Part shown: one piece after another, positions 36,501-45,366 of the stretch
Layout: the number at the start of each line of letters is the position of its first letter
Position numbering within the stretch: position 1 is the first letter of the stretch
From: Flavobacteriales bacterium
Lineage (GTDB): Bacteria; Bacteroidota; Bacteroidia; Flavobacteriales_F; PHOS-HE28
Direction of reading: 5' to 3'
Length of the DNA stretch: 64,000 nucleotides
Assembly (NCBI GenBank): GCA_016705545.1
Contig: JADIYA010000031.1
Span: 62,001 to 126,000, forward strand
Program-made: the position numbers and the translations under genes
The notes under the pieces: generated by a model
What the model saw: the letters and a program-made list of their open reading frames with translations, nothing else
Told to the model about the DNA's origin: nothing
Database searches by the model: none

Positions 36501-38513
36501 ACCACCAGCGAATCGACCTTGCTCTGGTGGGCGCCTTTCGCTGGGAGCACGGCCATTGAACAGACCGTGACGCAGCCCGGCATCTATACCTGCGAGGTGA
36601 ACGCGTGCAGCATCACCACCATCCTCAGCATCGAGATCTTCGGCAATACGGCGAATGCTGAGCTCACGGTTCCCGGGCCATTCACGCTATGCCCCGGCGA
36701 CGACGTGACCTTGCTGGCCGCGGGTGGTGCGGCCATCTATTACTGGGAGCCGGGCCTCATCTTCAGCCAGGCCATCACGGTCGATACGGCGGGGACCTAC
36801 CTGCTCGTGGTGTCCGATGCCAACGGCTGTCGCGATTCGCTGTACACCGTGGTGGATGTGCTGCCCGGGTTCGATGCGCTGGCCTTGGTGGACACGGCCT
36901 TCTGCGCGGGCGAGCCGATGATCGCTGTGGTGAGCGGCGTGCCATCGATCACTTGGTACGCCGATGCGGCGCAGTCCGCAGTGATCGGCACGGGCAACAC
37001 GCTCGACCTCGGAAGCGCGCAACAGAGCACGACCGTGTGGGTGGAGCAGGTGGTGGGCCAATGCGGAAGCGGATTGATCCAAGTGGACCTGATCGTGAGC
37101 GAGCCACCGGATGTGCCGGTGATCATCGGACCGTTCAGCGGCTGCGTGGGCGACAGCGTCAGCATCGCTCCGGTCAATCCGGGAGCCATGCTCTATTCGT
37201 GGACCACTCCGACAGGAACAGTGGCCGGGAATCCGCTCGTGGTGGATCCGGTCACCTTCGGTGCGGATGGCGAATACACCGTATGGGCGATCAATCCCGG
37301 CTGCGCGCCAACGAGCGCTTCTTTCGTGTTCACCGTGAATGCGGCGGGCACGCTCTTCATCGGCAACGACACCTTGATCTGCCCGGGCGGCACCGCCACC
37401 TTCACCGTTCCTGCGGGCTTTGCATCACCAAGCTGGACCGATGGATCTTCGCAATCGACCTTCATCACCGGTACTGCGGGCGAGGTGATCCTAACCGCCT
37501 CCGACGCCACCGGCTGCTTTGCCAGCGATACCGCGCTCGTCTCCGTCTTCGCCTTCACCGATCCGCTCACCGTGACGGGCGCCACCATCTGCCTAGGGCA
37601 GGATGCGCTGCTCATCGCCAACGGGTCCGGTACGATCACTTGGTTCGCCGATCAGGGCTTGCAGGAAGTGGTGCACACCGGTATTTCATGGCCAATTACG
37701 CAGCCAACGGACAGCGCTTTGTTCTTCGTTCAGCAGAACGAAGGCCTATGCGGGTCTGCGGTCATCCCCGTCGCGCTGAATGTGGTACCCACGCCGAACG
37801 ATGCGGTCCTGAATGCAACCGATCCGGTTTGCCTGGGCGCGCCGTTCGGGCTGTGGCTCACGGGCTCGGGCGATCCCTCGGGCATTTGGCTGACGCCATT
37901 GGGCGGCTACACCGGTCCCGCCTACGAGGTGGCATCTGCTTCATCGGGAAGCGCCGGTCTGTATGCCGTGGTGCCCGTCTTAGGTCCCTGCGCGGGCGAT
38001 ACGCTCTCGATCACCATCGAGGTGCTCACTCCCCAGTCGCCGACACTCGCCGATACCACGCTGTGCGAAGGCGGCAGCATCGCGCTGGGCATTCCATCGG
38101 CATATAGCACGGTGATCTGGAGCGATGGAACCGAGGGGAATAGCATCACGGTGTTCTCCGCCGGCATCTGGTCGCTGAGTGCCATCGATGCGCAAGGCTG
38201 CGCGGTGGCGGCTGCAGCTGTAATCGACCTCGTGCATTGCGATCCAGTGATCCCCAATGTGATCACACCAAACGGCGATGGCTGGAACGATGGCTTCAGG
38301 CTTCCACCGGGCGGTTACGTGAGCGCTGCACTGCGCGTGTGGAACCGCTGGGGGCAGTTGGTCTGGGAGGGCGATGCCACCAATGGCGCATTCCAAGGCG
38401 AGCACCGCAATGGCGAGCCCTTGAGCGAGGGCACCTATTACTTCGAGTTGCTGCTCACTGGCGCGAACGGTGCGGTGAAGCCCTACACCGGCCACCTGAC
38501 CCTTCAACGCTAG
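33504..38513 (+). CDS. Giant secreted SBBP/Ig-like protein with CHU_C tail, interrupted by an in-frame TAG
   Basis: One continuous frame of 1669 codons broken only by TAG at 36468-36470. The signal peptide ends near ASSVVSQ (ATG 33504 or 33510). Residues about 25-480 hold SBBP-type propeller repeats (DLDGNLYVAGEFGG, VAKYNADGSLLWAKSFGG). The rest holds serial PKD/Ig-like domains that often open with ICPGDT, ICPNDS, LCPGDD or ICPGGT. The final 90 residues are a gliding-type C-terminal domain (NVITPNGDGWNDGF ... WNRWGQLVWEG ... TYYFELLLTG), a type B T9SS signal. The TAG falls right after a DNVIC motif and is followed in frame by PGETSTL, as these domains normally continue. Without read-through the product lacks its sorting signal. 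The codon may be a sequencing error, a CAG-to-TAG mutation, or suppressed. Confidence 0.8.
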
Positions 38514-38519
38514 CACTTC

Positions 38520-38527
38520 TACTTTCG
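38520..38527 (+). promoter_or_regulatory. -7 promoter element for the ECF sigma factor gene
   Basis: TACTTTCG fits TAnnTTyG and ends 6 nt before the ATG at 38534, so the transcript would start at or near the start codon. Confidence 0.5.
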
Positions 38528-38533
38528 GCGCCG

Positions 38534-39097
38534 ATGCACGCCGAATTCGCGCCCATCGCTGCTGGTGACCGGGTGGCCTTCGAGGCCCTTTTCCGCATGC
38601 ACTACCGTGCGCTCTGCGCCTTCGCCAGCGGCTATCTGAAGGATGCTGACAAGGCCGAGGACCTCGTGCAGGACCTCTTCTTCCGTCTCTGGCTCGAACG
38701 CGAGAAGGTGCAGGTGACCACCAGTGTGAAGGCCTACCTCTATGCATCGGTGCGCAACCGCTGCCTCAATGCCCTGAAGGCAGGCGCCAAGGTGCGCGCC
38801 TTGAATGAAGAGGTTGATGACCGCTTGGAAGAGCGGGAGCGCACCGAGGATGAGCACACCGAGCGCATCGCACGCGTGCAGGCCGCGATCGAATCATTGC
38901 CGGAAGAGCGGAGGAAGGTCTTCAAGCTGAGCCGCTACGAAGGCCTGAAGTACCACGAGATCGCCGCGCGGATGGGCATCTCCGTGAAGACCGTGGAGAA
39001 TCAGATGGGCAGCGCGCTGAAGACCCTGCGCAGCGAACTGAAGGACCTGGTGCCTCTGCTGCCCTGGCTTTTCTGGTGGAGTGAGGGAGGCGGATAG
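38534..39097 (+). CDS. ECF RNA polymerase sigma factor, Bacteroidota FecI-like
   Basis: 187 residues. Region 2 is seen in FEALFRMHYRALCAFASGYLKDADKAEDLVQDLFFRLW. Region 4, the -35 binding helix-turn-helix, is in LPEERRKVF ... GLKYHEIAARMGISVKTVENQMGSALKTLR. It lacks the extra domains of housekeeping sigma factors. It is followed by fecR, an STN-domain protein and a TonB-dependent receptor, so it probably directs transcription of those genes when FecR releases it. Its own promoter looks vegetative. Confidence 0.92.
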   Translation: MHAEFAPIAAGDRVAFEALFRMHYRALCAFASGYLKDADKAEDLVQDLFFRLWLEREKVQVTTSVKAYLYASVRNRCLNALKAGAKVRALNEEVDDRLEERERTEDEHTERIARVQAAIESLPEERRKVFKLSRYEGLKYHEIAARMGISVKTVENQMGSALKTLRSELKDLVPLLPWLFWWSEGGG

Positions 39098-39123
39098 GGG
39101 TATTCGTGAGCACGGTTGTCACA
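39097..39123 (+). promoter_or_regulatory. Predicted ECF sigma-dependent promoter before fecR
   Basis: GGGGTAT, 13 nt, then TGTCACA, beginning on the last base of the sigma gene's stop codon and ending 10 nt before the fecR GTG. The same two boxes with the same spacing recur at 42310-42336 before the TonB receptor. It argues that fecR starts at 39134, since the TTG at 39116 lies inside this promoter. Confidence 0.65.
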
Positions 39124-39133
39124 CTACGGGAAC

Positions 39134-40198
39134 GTGGATCAGAATAGCATCGATAGCAACCTGTTGGCGCGGTACGTGGCCGGTGAGGCCAATGCGCTTC
39201 AGCGGGCTCAAGTGGAGGCTTGGGTGCGAATGGACGCGGAGAACGCGCAGGAGCTCGATCGCTGGCAGCGCATCTGGTCGTACAGCGTGGCGGGCTTTGA
39301 GGCTCAGGCCGCGGAAGAGCGAGCATGGGCGCAGGGCGCTGAAGCCGAGCGGCGTGCTTGGGCTCTTGGAGCGGAGGCGGAAGCTCAGGCCCGACGAATG
39401 GAAGACCTCGCATGGGCCAGGGTGCAAGGCCGCATCGCTGAAGCCGAAGGACAAGGGCGCGTGATTCCATTGAACGGGGTCCGCTGGCAGCGCTGGGCAG
39501 CCGCCGCAGCGATTGTGGGTGGTGTTCTCCTCGCGACGCGCTGGTTCATTCAGCCGAGGACCGAACATTATGCATCCGCCGGCGATGCTTTGGAAGCAAG
39601 GCTGAAGGATAGCAGCTCGGTGACCCTGTCGCCCGCTTCGTCCATAGAGGCGCGCATGGGCCGCAGGCGCAGCATCAGCCTGAAGGGCGAGGCTTACTTC
39701 GATGTGAGGCGCGATGAAGCCCGCCCCTTCGTGATTGCCGCCGGTGATGTGCAGGTCACGGTGCTGGGCACGGCGTTCACCGTATCGGCGTACGATACGG
39801 CGGACATCGTGGAGGTGCGCGTTCGCAGCGGCCGCGTGCATGTGGAAGCGGGCATGGATACGCTCACGCTCAGCGCCGGCCAGCACGCGCGGTACCGGAA
39901 GTCGCGGCACATGCTCGAGCGCGCCCCGGCGCCGCCCGCAGAGGTCTGGGGCTGGCGCATCATCCACTTCGATCGCGCCCCGCTCGATGAGGTCGCCCGT
40001 CAGTTGGAGCGCATCTACAAGGTGGACGTCGTCTTCACCAATCCCCGTCTCGCGCGCTGCACGCTCACCGCCGAGTTCGACGATGAGCCCATCGAGGCCA
40101 TCCTCGGCGTGATCGCTGACACCTTCAGCCTCACGCTCACCCGCAACGGCAACAGCTATGCACTCGATGGAGAAGGGGTGCTGAGCGCTTCGCGCTGA
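39134..40198 (+). CDS. FecR family anti-sigma factor
   Basis: 354 residues. A cytoplasmic N-terminal part (SIDSNLLARYVAGEAN) and an unusual Ala/Glu-rich repeat-like stretch (EERAWAQGAEAERRAWALGAE) precede one membrane segment (about 116-138, WAAAAAIVGGVLLATRWF). Next come the periplasmic FecR domain (SVTLSPASSIEARMG ... GEAYFDV) and a C-terminal DUF4974 (LERIYKVDVVFTNPRLARCTLTAEF). It holds the ECF sigma factor inactive until signalled by an outer-membrane STN domain. GTG 39134 was chosen because it follows the predicted promoter; an upstream TTG would lie inside that promoter. Confidence 0.9.
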   Translation: MDQNSIDSNLLARYVAGEANALQRAQVEAWVRMDAENAQELDRWQRIWSYSVAGFEAQAAEERAWAQGAEAERRAWALGAEAEAQARRMEDLAWARVQGRIAEAEGQGRVIPLNGVRWQRWAAAAAIVGGVLLATRWFIQPRTEHYASAGDALEARLKDSSSVTLSPASSIEARMGRRRSISLKGEAYFDVRRDEARPFVIAAGDVQVTVLGTAFTVSAYDTADIVEVRVRSGRVHVEAGMDTLTLSAGQHARYRKSRHMLERAPAPPAEVWGWRIIHFDRAPLDEVARQLERIYKVDVVFTNPRLARCTLTAEFDDEPIEAILGVIADTFSLTLTRNGNSYALDGEGVLSASR

Positions 40199-40200
40199 TC

Positions 40201-42264
40201 GTGTGCCTTTCGCTCGGAGCGTGGGCCGCCAACGCCCAAGGCATCCTCGAGCGCCGCATCACCGTGCATGCCGAGAACGCGCGATTGGGCAATGTGCTCA
40301 CGCTGATCGCGAAGGATGGCGCTTTCCGCATGAGCTACAACGCCGCTGCCGTTCCGGCTGATAGCGCGGTGAGCCTGCACGCAGCTGATTGGACCGTGCA
40401 ACGCGCCCTGCGCACCGTTCTGCCGAAGGGCCTGCCGTGGAAGGAGAGCGGCAATCACCTCATCATCACCGCAGCGCCCGGCCGAAAGCAGCGCTTCGAG
40501 ATCGAGGGCGCGATCAGCGATGGAACGAATGGCGTTCCTGTTCCCGGTGCAACGGTATTCGAGCTGCGCAAGAGCAACGCGGTGGCCACCGATGCGAAGG
40601 GCGCCTTCCGCATCGCGCTCAGCGGCGAGTTGGAGCGCACGCCCTTGCTCATCGCCCGCAGCGGATACCAGGATACCGTGGTTTTCGTGGAACGCGGAGA
40701 GGCGATGCGCATCGCGCTTCGACCGATCCCGCCCATCGAGCGCATCGATCCCATCTGCGCGTGGGACCGATGCGGCGTGGAGGACCTCGGCACGGCACGG
40801 CTGCTCGTGCCCGCTTCGCGCATGCAGTTCGCGGAGAACCTCGGCTACACGGAGCGAAGGGCGATCCAGCTCTCGCTGGTGCCGGGCGTGAGCACCAATG
40901 GTCCGATTGCCGGGGCGGTGGTGAATGAAGTCTCCGTGAACATCCTCGCGGGCTACGCGCGCGGGCTCGACGGCCTGGAGATCGGCGGCGGGGCCAACGT
41001 GCTCAGCCACGACATGAAAGGCGCGCAGGTCGCGGGCATCGGCAATCTCGTGGGCGGCACGGTGCGCGGTCTGCAATTGGCGGGCGGCGTGAACCACAGC
41101 ATGCGCGCCATGAAGGGCATGCAGGTGGCGGGCATCAGCAACACGGTCTGGGATACGCTGATCGGCGTGCAGGTGGCCGGCGGGGTGAACGTGGTGAAGC
41201 GCGGCATGGCGGGCACGCAGGTGAGCGGTGCGGCCAACGTGGCCATCGGCGATCTCGATGGCGTTCAGGTGAGCGGTGGATTGAATGCCGCTACGGGCGT
41301 GGTGAACAAGGCGCAAGTGAGCGGTGCGATCAACTACGCCAAAGCCGTGAAAGGCGGCCAAGTGAGCGGCGGCGTGAACGTCTCTTTGGGCGAAGTGGGC
41401 GGAGGGCAGGTCGGTTTCGGTGCCAACTACGCGGGAAGCGTCACGGGCGGCCAGGTGTCTTTCGGGGCCAACGTGGCGCCGGGCGCGGTGAGCGGCGGGC
41501 AGGTGGGCTTCGGCTTGAATTACGCAGGCCATGTCACCGGTGGTCAATTCAGCTTCGGCGCCAACGTGGTGCCCGGTTCGGTGTCGAAGGGGCAGGTTGG
41601 CTTCGGATTGAATTACGCTGGAAATGCGGAAGGCGGTCAGTTCTCTTTCGGACTGAACGTGGTGCCCGGCACGGTCCGAGGCGGCCAGGTGGGCGCGCTC
41701 AATTTCGGCCGACGCGTATTCGGAGGGCAGGTGGGATTCATCAACCTCAGCGATTCGCTCAGCGGCGGAGCGGTGGGCCTGTTCTCATTTTCCCTGAAAG
41801 GCTATCACCGCATCGATGCAGTCAGCGGTGACGTGATCCCGCTGAGCGTGCAATTCCGCACCGGCACCCGGGTTTTCCACAACATCCTGGGCTATTCCCC
41901 CCCGGTTGACAGCACCGAGCGTTGGGGCTTCCTGTATGGATTCGGATTCGAGCCGCGCTTCGGGAAGCACCTTTTCGCCAACATCGACCTCACGGCTGAG
42001 CAGGTCGTGGAGCAGCGCGAATGGGTGGACGCCGTGAACATCCTCGGGCGTTTCAGCATCGCGCCCGGCGTGCTCATCAAGAATCGCATCGCCATCAGCG
42101 CCGGACCGGTAGCGAACCTTTTCGCGAGCGATTGGCGCGACGCCTTCACCGGGCTGTATAGGAGCGCGATTCCGCCGTCAGAGTTGTCCTACTCTCACCA
42201 GGAGGATGAGTTGCGCTTGAGCGGTTGGCTGGGGTGGAAGGCGAGCGTGGGGGTGCGGTTCTGA
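40201..42264 (+). CDS. STN-domain surface-repeat outer membrane protein
   Basis: About 687 residues. A secretin/TonB short N-terminal (STN) domain (about 15-95, RITVHAENARLGNVLTLIA) is followed by a carboxypeptidase-regulatory-like domain (about 100-180). About 15 glycine-rich repeats of 16-19 residues follow (GGQVSFGANVAPGAVS, GGQVGFGLNYAGHVT), resembling LA_2272-type surface repeats, and then a beta-barrel-like end in GVRF. No TonB plug is seen. It starts 2 bp after the fecR stop at a GTG. That leaves a short, uncharged signal peptide, and the in-frame codons before it (RRGAERFALIV) look like its missing n-region but offer no ATG, GTG or TTG. It probably supplies the STN signal to FecR. Confidence 0.75.
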   Translation: MCLSLGAWAANAQGILERRITVHAENARLGNVLTLIAKDGAFRMSYNAAAVPADSAVSLHAADWTVQRALRTVLPKGLPWKESGNHLIITAAPGRKQRFEIEGAISDGTNGVPVPGATVFELRKSNAVATDAKGAFRIALSGELERTPLLIARSGYQDTVVFVERGEAMRIALRPIPPIERIDPICAWDRCGVEDLGTARLLVPASRMQFAENLGYTERRAIQLSLVPGVSTNGPIAGAVVNEVSVNILAGYARGLDGLEIGGGANVLSHDMKGAQVAGIGNLVGGTVRGLQLAGGVNHSMRAMKGMQVAGISNTVWDTLIGVQVAGGVNVVKRGMAGTQVSGAANVAIGDLDGVQVSGGLNAATGVVNKAQVSGAINYAKAVKGGQVSGGVNVSLGEVGGGQVGFGANYAGSVTGGQVSFGANVAPGAVSGGQVGFGLNYAGHVTGGQFSFGANVVPGSVSKGQVGFGLNYAGNAEGGQFSFGLNVVPGTVRGGQVGALNFGRRVFGGQVGFINLSDSLSGGAVGLFSFSLKGYHRIDAVSGDVIPLSVQFRTGTRVFHNILGYSPPVDSTERWGFLYGFGFEPRFGKHLFANIDLTAEQVVEQREWVDAVNILGRFSIAPGVLIKNRIAISAGPVANLFASDWRDAFTGLYRSAIPPSELSYSHQEDELRLSGWLGWKASVGVRF

Positions 42265-42309
42265 GTGGAACCGGGATCACCGCCGCGTTTTTTTTCATGG
42301 ATCCGGATA

Positions 42310-42336
42310 GGGGTATCGAAGGCGTTCCCTGTCACA
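42310..42336 (+). promoter_or_regulatory. Predicted ECF sigma-dependent promoter before the TonB receptor
   Basis: GGGGTAT, 13 nt, then TGTCACA: identical boxes and spacing to the site before fecR. It ends 23 nt before the receptor's ATG and lies in the 95-bp gap after the STN protein. Confidence 0.65.
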
Positions 42337-42359
42337 GGGGAAACAACAGCAGATTCCCC

Positions 42360-44717
42360 ATGCATTCCGCCAGCCTTCGTGCAACATTCGTCATGATGCT
42401 CATTGCCCTTGCCGGCCATCTCATGGCGCAGGTGCAGACCCAATCCGTGCGCGGCACCATCGTCGATGCCGACACCCGCCAGCCCTTGATCGGAGCCACC
42501 GTGCTCATCATGGGCAGCGACCCGCTGATCGGCGCCACCACCGACCTCGATGGCCGCTTCATGCTCGAGAAGGTCCCCGCAGGGCGCATCGCCCTTCAGG
42601 TGCGCATGCTCGGCTACGAGGAGCAGACACTCGCCAACCTCCTGGTGAACTCGGCCAAGGAACTGGTGCTCGATGTACGCCTGCAGGAGTCGCTCGTGAA
42701 GCTTGAGGAGGTGGAGGTCAGCGGGAAGAAGGGCCACGGCGAAGTGCGCAACGACATGGCCGTGATGAGCGCGCGCAAGATCAGCGTGGAAGAGACCTCG
42801 CGCATCGCCGGAGGCATCAACGATCCTGCGCGCATGGTCACCGTTTTCCCCGGCGTATCGGGCGACCCCACGGGCAACAACACCATCATCGTGCGCGGCA
42901 ACTCGCCCAAGGGCGTGCTCTGGCGCCTCGAAGGCATGGAGATCCCCAACCCCAACCACTTCGCCGACGATGGCACCACGGGCGGCCCCATCAACGTGCT
43001 CAACAGCGATGTGGTGGATAACAGCGATTTCTACACCGGCGCTTTCGCAGCCGAGTACGGCAACGTCACCAGCGCGGTCTTCGACATGAAGTTGCGCGAC
43101 GGCAATGACCGCAAGCGGGAGTACACATTGAAGGCCGGCGTGCTCGGCACCGACCTCACCGCCGAAGGACCGGTTCCCGGTGTGCAGGGCGGCAGTTATC
43201 TGGCGAACTACCGTTACAGCACGCTATCGCTGCTCGATCAAGCCGGCATCGTCGATTACCAGGGTGTCCCGAAGTACACCGATGCCGCCTTCAAGCTCAA
43301 GCTCCCCACGGCCAAGGCCGGCACCTTCTCGCTCTTCGGCATCGGGGGGCGCAGTAACATCGACCAGAAGGAGGAGAGCGAATTGGGCGATACGCTCTTC
43401 GCAACGGCCCAGTATGGATCGCGCATGGGCGTCGCCGGCATCACGCATACGCTGCTGATGGGAAGCAACAACTTCCTGTACACCACCGCCAGCCTCAGCG
43501 GCAACGGCAGTGGCGTGGACTACTTCGAATCGCCAGCGCCCGGCGAATCGCCGCTGGTGCTGCGGCATGAGACCGACTTCGCCCGCACCACCATGCGCGC
43601 TTCGACCACGCTCAATACGCGCATCAATGCCAGCCACAAGCTGCGCACCGGGGTCATCTTCTCGCTCGACCGCTTCCGGATGTTCGCCAACACCTTCGAT
43701 CGCGCCGATAGCGTGATGAAAGTGAACCTGGACCAGCAGGGCGAAGCGTCGACCGTGCAGGCCTTCACCAGTTGGAAGTGGCGCTGGAACGAGCAGTGGA
43801 GCCTCACCAGCGGCGTCCACTTCCTGCATTATGCGCTCAATGGAGCCAGCAGCGTGGAACCGCGCGCCGCGCTCCGTTACCAGCGCACGCCGGCCCGTGC
43901 GTTCACCCTTGGCGCAGGCCTGCACAGCAAGACAGAGAGCCTGATGAACCATCTGGTGCGCACCACCGATGCCGAAGGCCGCACCGTGCAGCGCAACCGG
44001 GGCCTGGGCCTGAGCCGCGCGGCGCATGCGGTGCTCGGCTATGAGCAGCTCATCACGGAGGATGTGCAGTTCAAGACCGAGGCTTACTACCAGTACCTCT
44101 ACAGCCAACCCGTGGAGGATGCGGCAAGCAGCGCTTTCTGGCTCGGCAATACGCAGGAGTGGTACACCGACAAGCCGCTGGTGAGCAAGGGCATCGGCTA
44201 TAACGCGGGCGTGGAGCTCAGCGTCGAGAAGTTCTTCACGCGCGGCTGGCATGCCTTGGCCACGCTCTCGATATTCGAGTCGCGCTACCGCGCGGCTGAT
44301 GGTACCTGGTACAACGCGCGCTTCGGGTTGGGCGCGGTGGCCAACGCGCTCGCGGGCAAGGAGTGGAAGGTGGGCAAGGCCGATAAGAACAAGGTGCTCA
44401 CCACCGGCGCCCGATACAGCGTGCAGGGCGGGCAATGGCAAACGCCGCTGGATGCCGAAGCGAGCATCGCCGCTGGTTATGAGTTGGAGAGCACGGCATT
44501 TATGAGCTTCAAGGGCGATCCCATCCACAAGCTCGATCTGGTGCTGGCTTACCGCGTGGGCCGCGCCAAGGTGAGCCACGAGTTCAAGGCCGACGTGCAG
44601 AACGTGCTCAACGCGCAGACCGTGGTGTACTCCTACTACAACAGCAGCACCAAGCGGATTGAAGGCGTCTCGCAATTGGCCATCCTGCCGGTGATGGGGT
44701 ACACGCTGCGGTTTTGA
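42360..44717 (+). CDS. TonB-dependent outer membrane receptor
   Basis: 785 residues from ATG 42360, which begins a signal peptide ending in HLMAQ. A carboxypeptidase-regulatory-like domain (RGTIVDADTRQPLIGATVLI ... TDLDGRFMLEKVPAG) precedes the plug (RMVTVFPGVSGDPTGNNTIIVRGNSPKGVLW). A beta-barrel follows, ending in MGYTLRF with a terminal Phe. It lacks an STN domain of its own. Its ligand is unknown. Upstream in-frame codons would place the ECF promoter inside the coding region, so they were rejected. It ends the sigma-fecR-STN-receptor cluster and is followed by a terminator. Confidence 0.9.
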   Translation: MHSASLRATFVMMLIALAGHLMAQVQTQSVRGTIVDADTRQPLIGATVLIMGSDPLIGATTDLDGRFMLEKVPAGRIALQVRMLGYEEQTLANLLVNSAKELVLDVRLQESLVKLEEVEVSGKKGHGEVRNDMAVMSARKISVEETSRIAGGINDPARMVTVFPGVSGDPTGNNTIIVRGNSPKGVLWRLEGMEIPNPNHFADDGTTGGPINVLNSDVVDNSDFYTGAFAAEYGNVTSAVFDMKLRDGNDRKREYTLKAGVLGTDLTAEGPVPGVQGGSYLANYRYSTLSLLDQAGIVDYQGVPKYTDAAFKLKLPTAKAGTFSLFGIGGRSNIDQKEESELGDTLFATAQYGSRMGVAGITHTLLMGSNNFLYTTASLSGNGSGVDYFESPAPGESPLVLRHETDFARTTMRASTTLNTRINASHKLRTGVIFSLDRFRMFANTFDRADSVMKVNLDQQGEASTVQAFTSWKWRWNEQWSLTSGVHFLHYALNGASSVEPRAALRYQRTPARAFTLGAGLHSKTESLMNHLVRTTDAEGRTVQRNRGLGLSRAAHAVLGYEQLITEDVQFKTEAYYQYLYSQPVEDAASSAFWLGNTQEWYTDKPLVSKGIGYNAGVELSVEKFFTRGWHALATLSIFESRYRAADGTWYNARFGLGAVANALAGKEWKVGKADKNKVLTTGARYSVQGGQWQTPLDAEASIAAGYELESTAFMSFKGDPIHKLDLVLAYRVGRAKVSHEFKADVQNVLNAQTVVYSYYNSSTKRIEGVSQLAILPVMGYTLRF

Positions 44718-44746
44718 GCACCCGGCTTGGTATCGATGCTGAAGCG

Positions 44747-44771
44747 AAGGGCCCCGTAGAAGGGCCCTTCT
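44747..44771 (+). terminator. Hairpin terminator between the TonB receptor and the convergent gene
   Basis: A perfect 9-bp stem (GAAGGGCCC / GGGCCCTTC) with a 7-nt loop lies 30 nt past the receptor stop and 21 nt past the stop of the convergent gene. It may serve both strands. No long T tract. Confidence 0.7.
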
Positions 44772-44791
44772 TGCATTCCGTTGCTGAGCGC

Positions 44792-45232
44792 TCAGTCCTT
44801 CTTGAAGTACATCCGCGTAATGAAGATGCCATTGCCGTCATCCTTGCCGGCATCGCTCTCCACGCCGCTGGCGATGTGCACCAACTGCCATCCATCGGCC
44901 GTGAGCTTGGACATCTTGTCGGCGATCATGGCATCGTTGCTCGCGATGTTCTGGAAGTTGATGCCCACGCCGCTGTAGAAGTTGAGGAGCTTGGTCTCCT
45001 TGAAGCTGTCGATCTTCAACTCGCCGCGGTCCACTTCGCCTTGATCGCTCTTCTTCCCATCGGTGCGCACCGTAGTGGCGGATTCCACATTCACCGGGGT
45101 GGTGCTCTCGATGATGCGTGAGCGGCCGAGGCCCATGGGCACGATGCTCTCGACGATGGTGATCACCTTGAACTGTTGAGCGGTCGCGTTGATGCTGAGC
45201 AAGAGGGCCAGGGGAATGAGGATGCGGTTCAT
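44792..45232 (-). CDS. Small exported hypothetical protein
   Basis: 146 residues with a signal peptide (LLLSINATAQ, start ATG 45232). The mature part is hydrophilic, with TPVNVESATTVRTDGKKSDQ and a C-terminal GWQLVHIASGVESDAGKDDG reminiscent of DUF4177-like proteins, though the match is weak. No T9SS tail, so it is probably periplasmic. A GATCTTCG element lies 29 nt before the ATG. Function unknown. Confidence 0.7.
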   Translation of the reverse strand: MNRILIPLALLLSINATAQQFKVITIVESIVPMGLGRSRIIESTTPVNVESATTVRTDGKKSDQGEVDRGELKIDSFKETKLLNFYSGVGINFQNIASNDAMIADKMSKLTADGWQLVHIASGVESDAGKDDGNGIFITRMYFKKD

Positions 45233-45366
45233 GATCGGTGGTTTTCTCTGGTTCGTGTTCGCGAAGATCATGCCGCTCGGCGCTGATCAGTGAGCTGCTG
45301 TGCTGCGAAGCGGGCCGGATCGGTGGAATACGACAAGGCGCATCCGATCGTAAGCCGGATAAGGCT

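Noticed and set aside
39116..39133. TTG start for fecR six codons upstream
   Set aside because: It lies within the predicted ECF promoter (TGTCACA at 39117-39123), so it would not be on the transcript.
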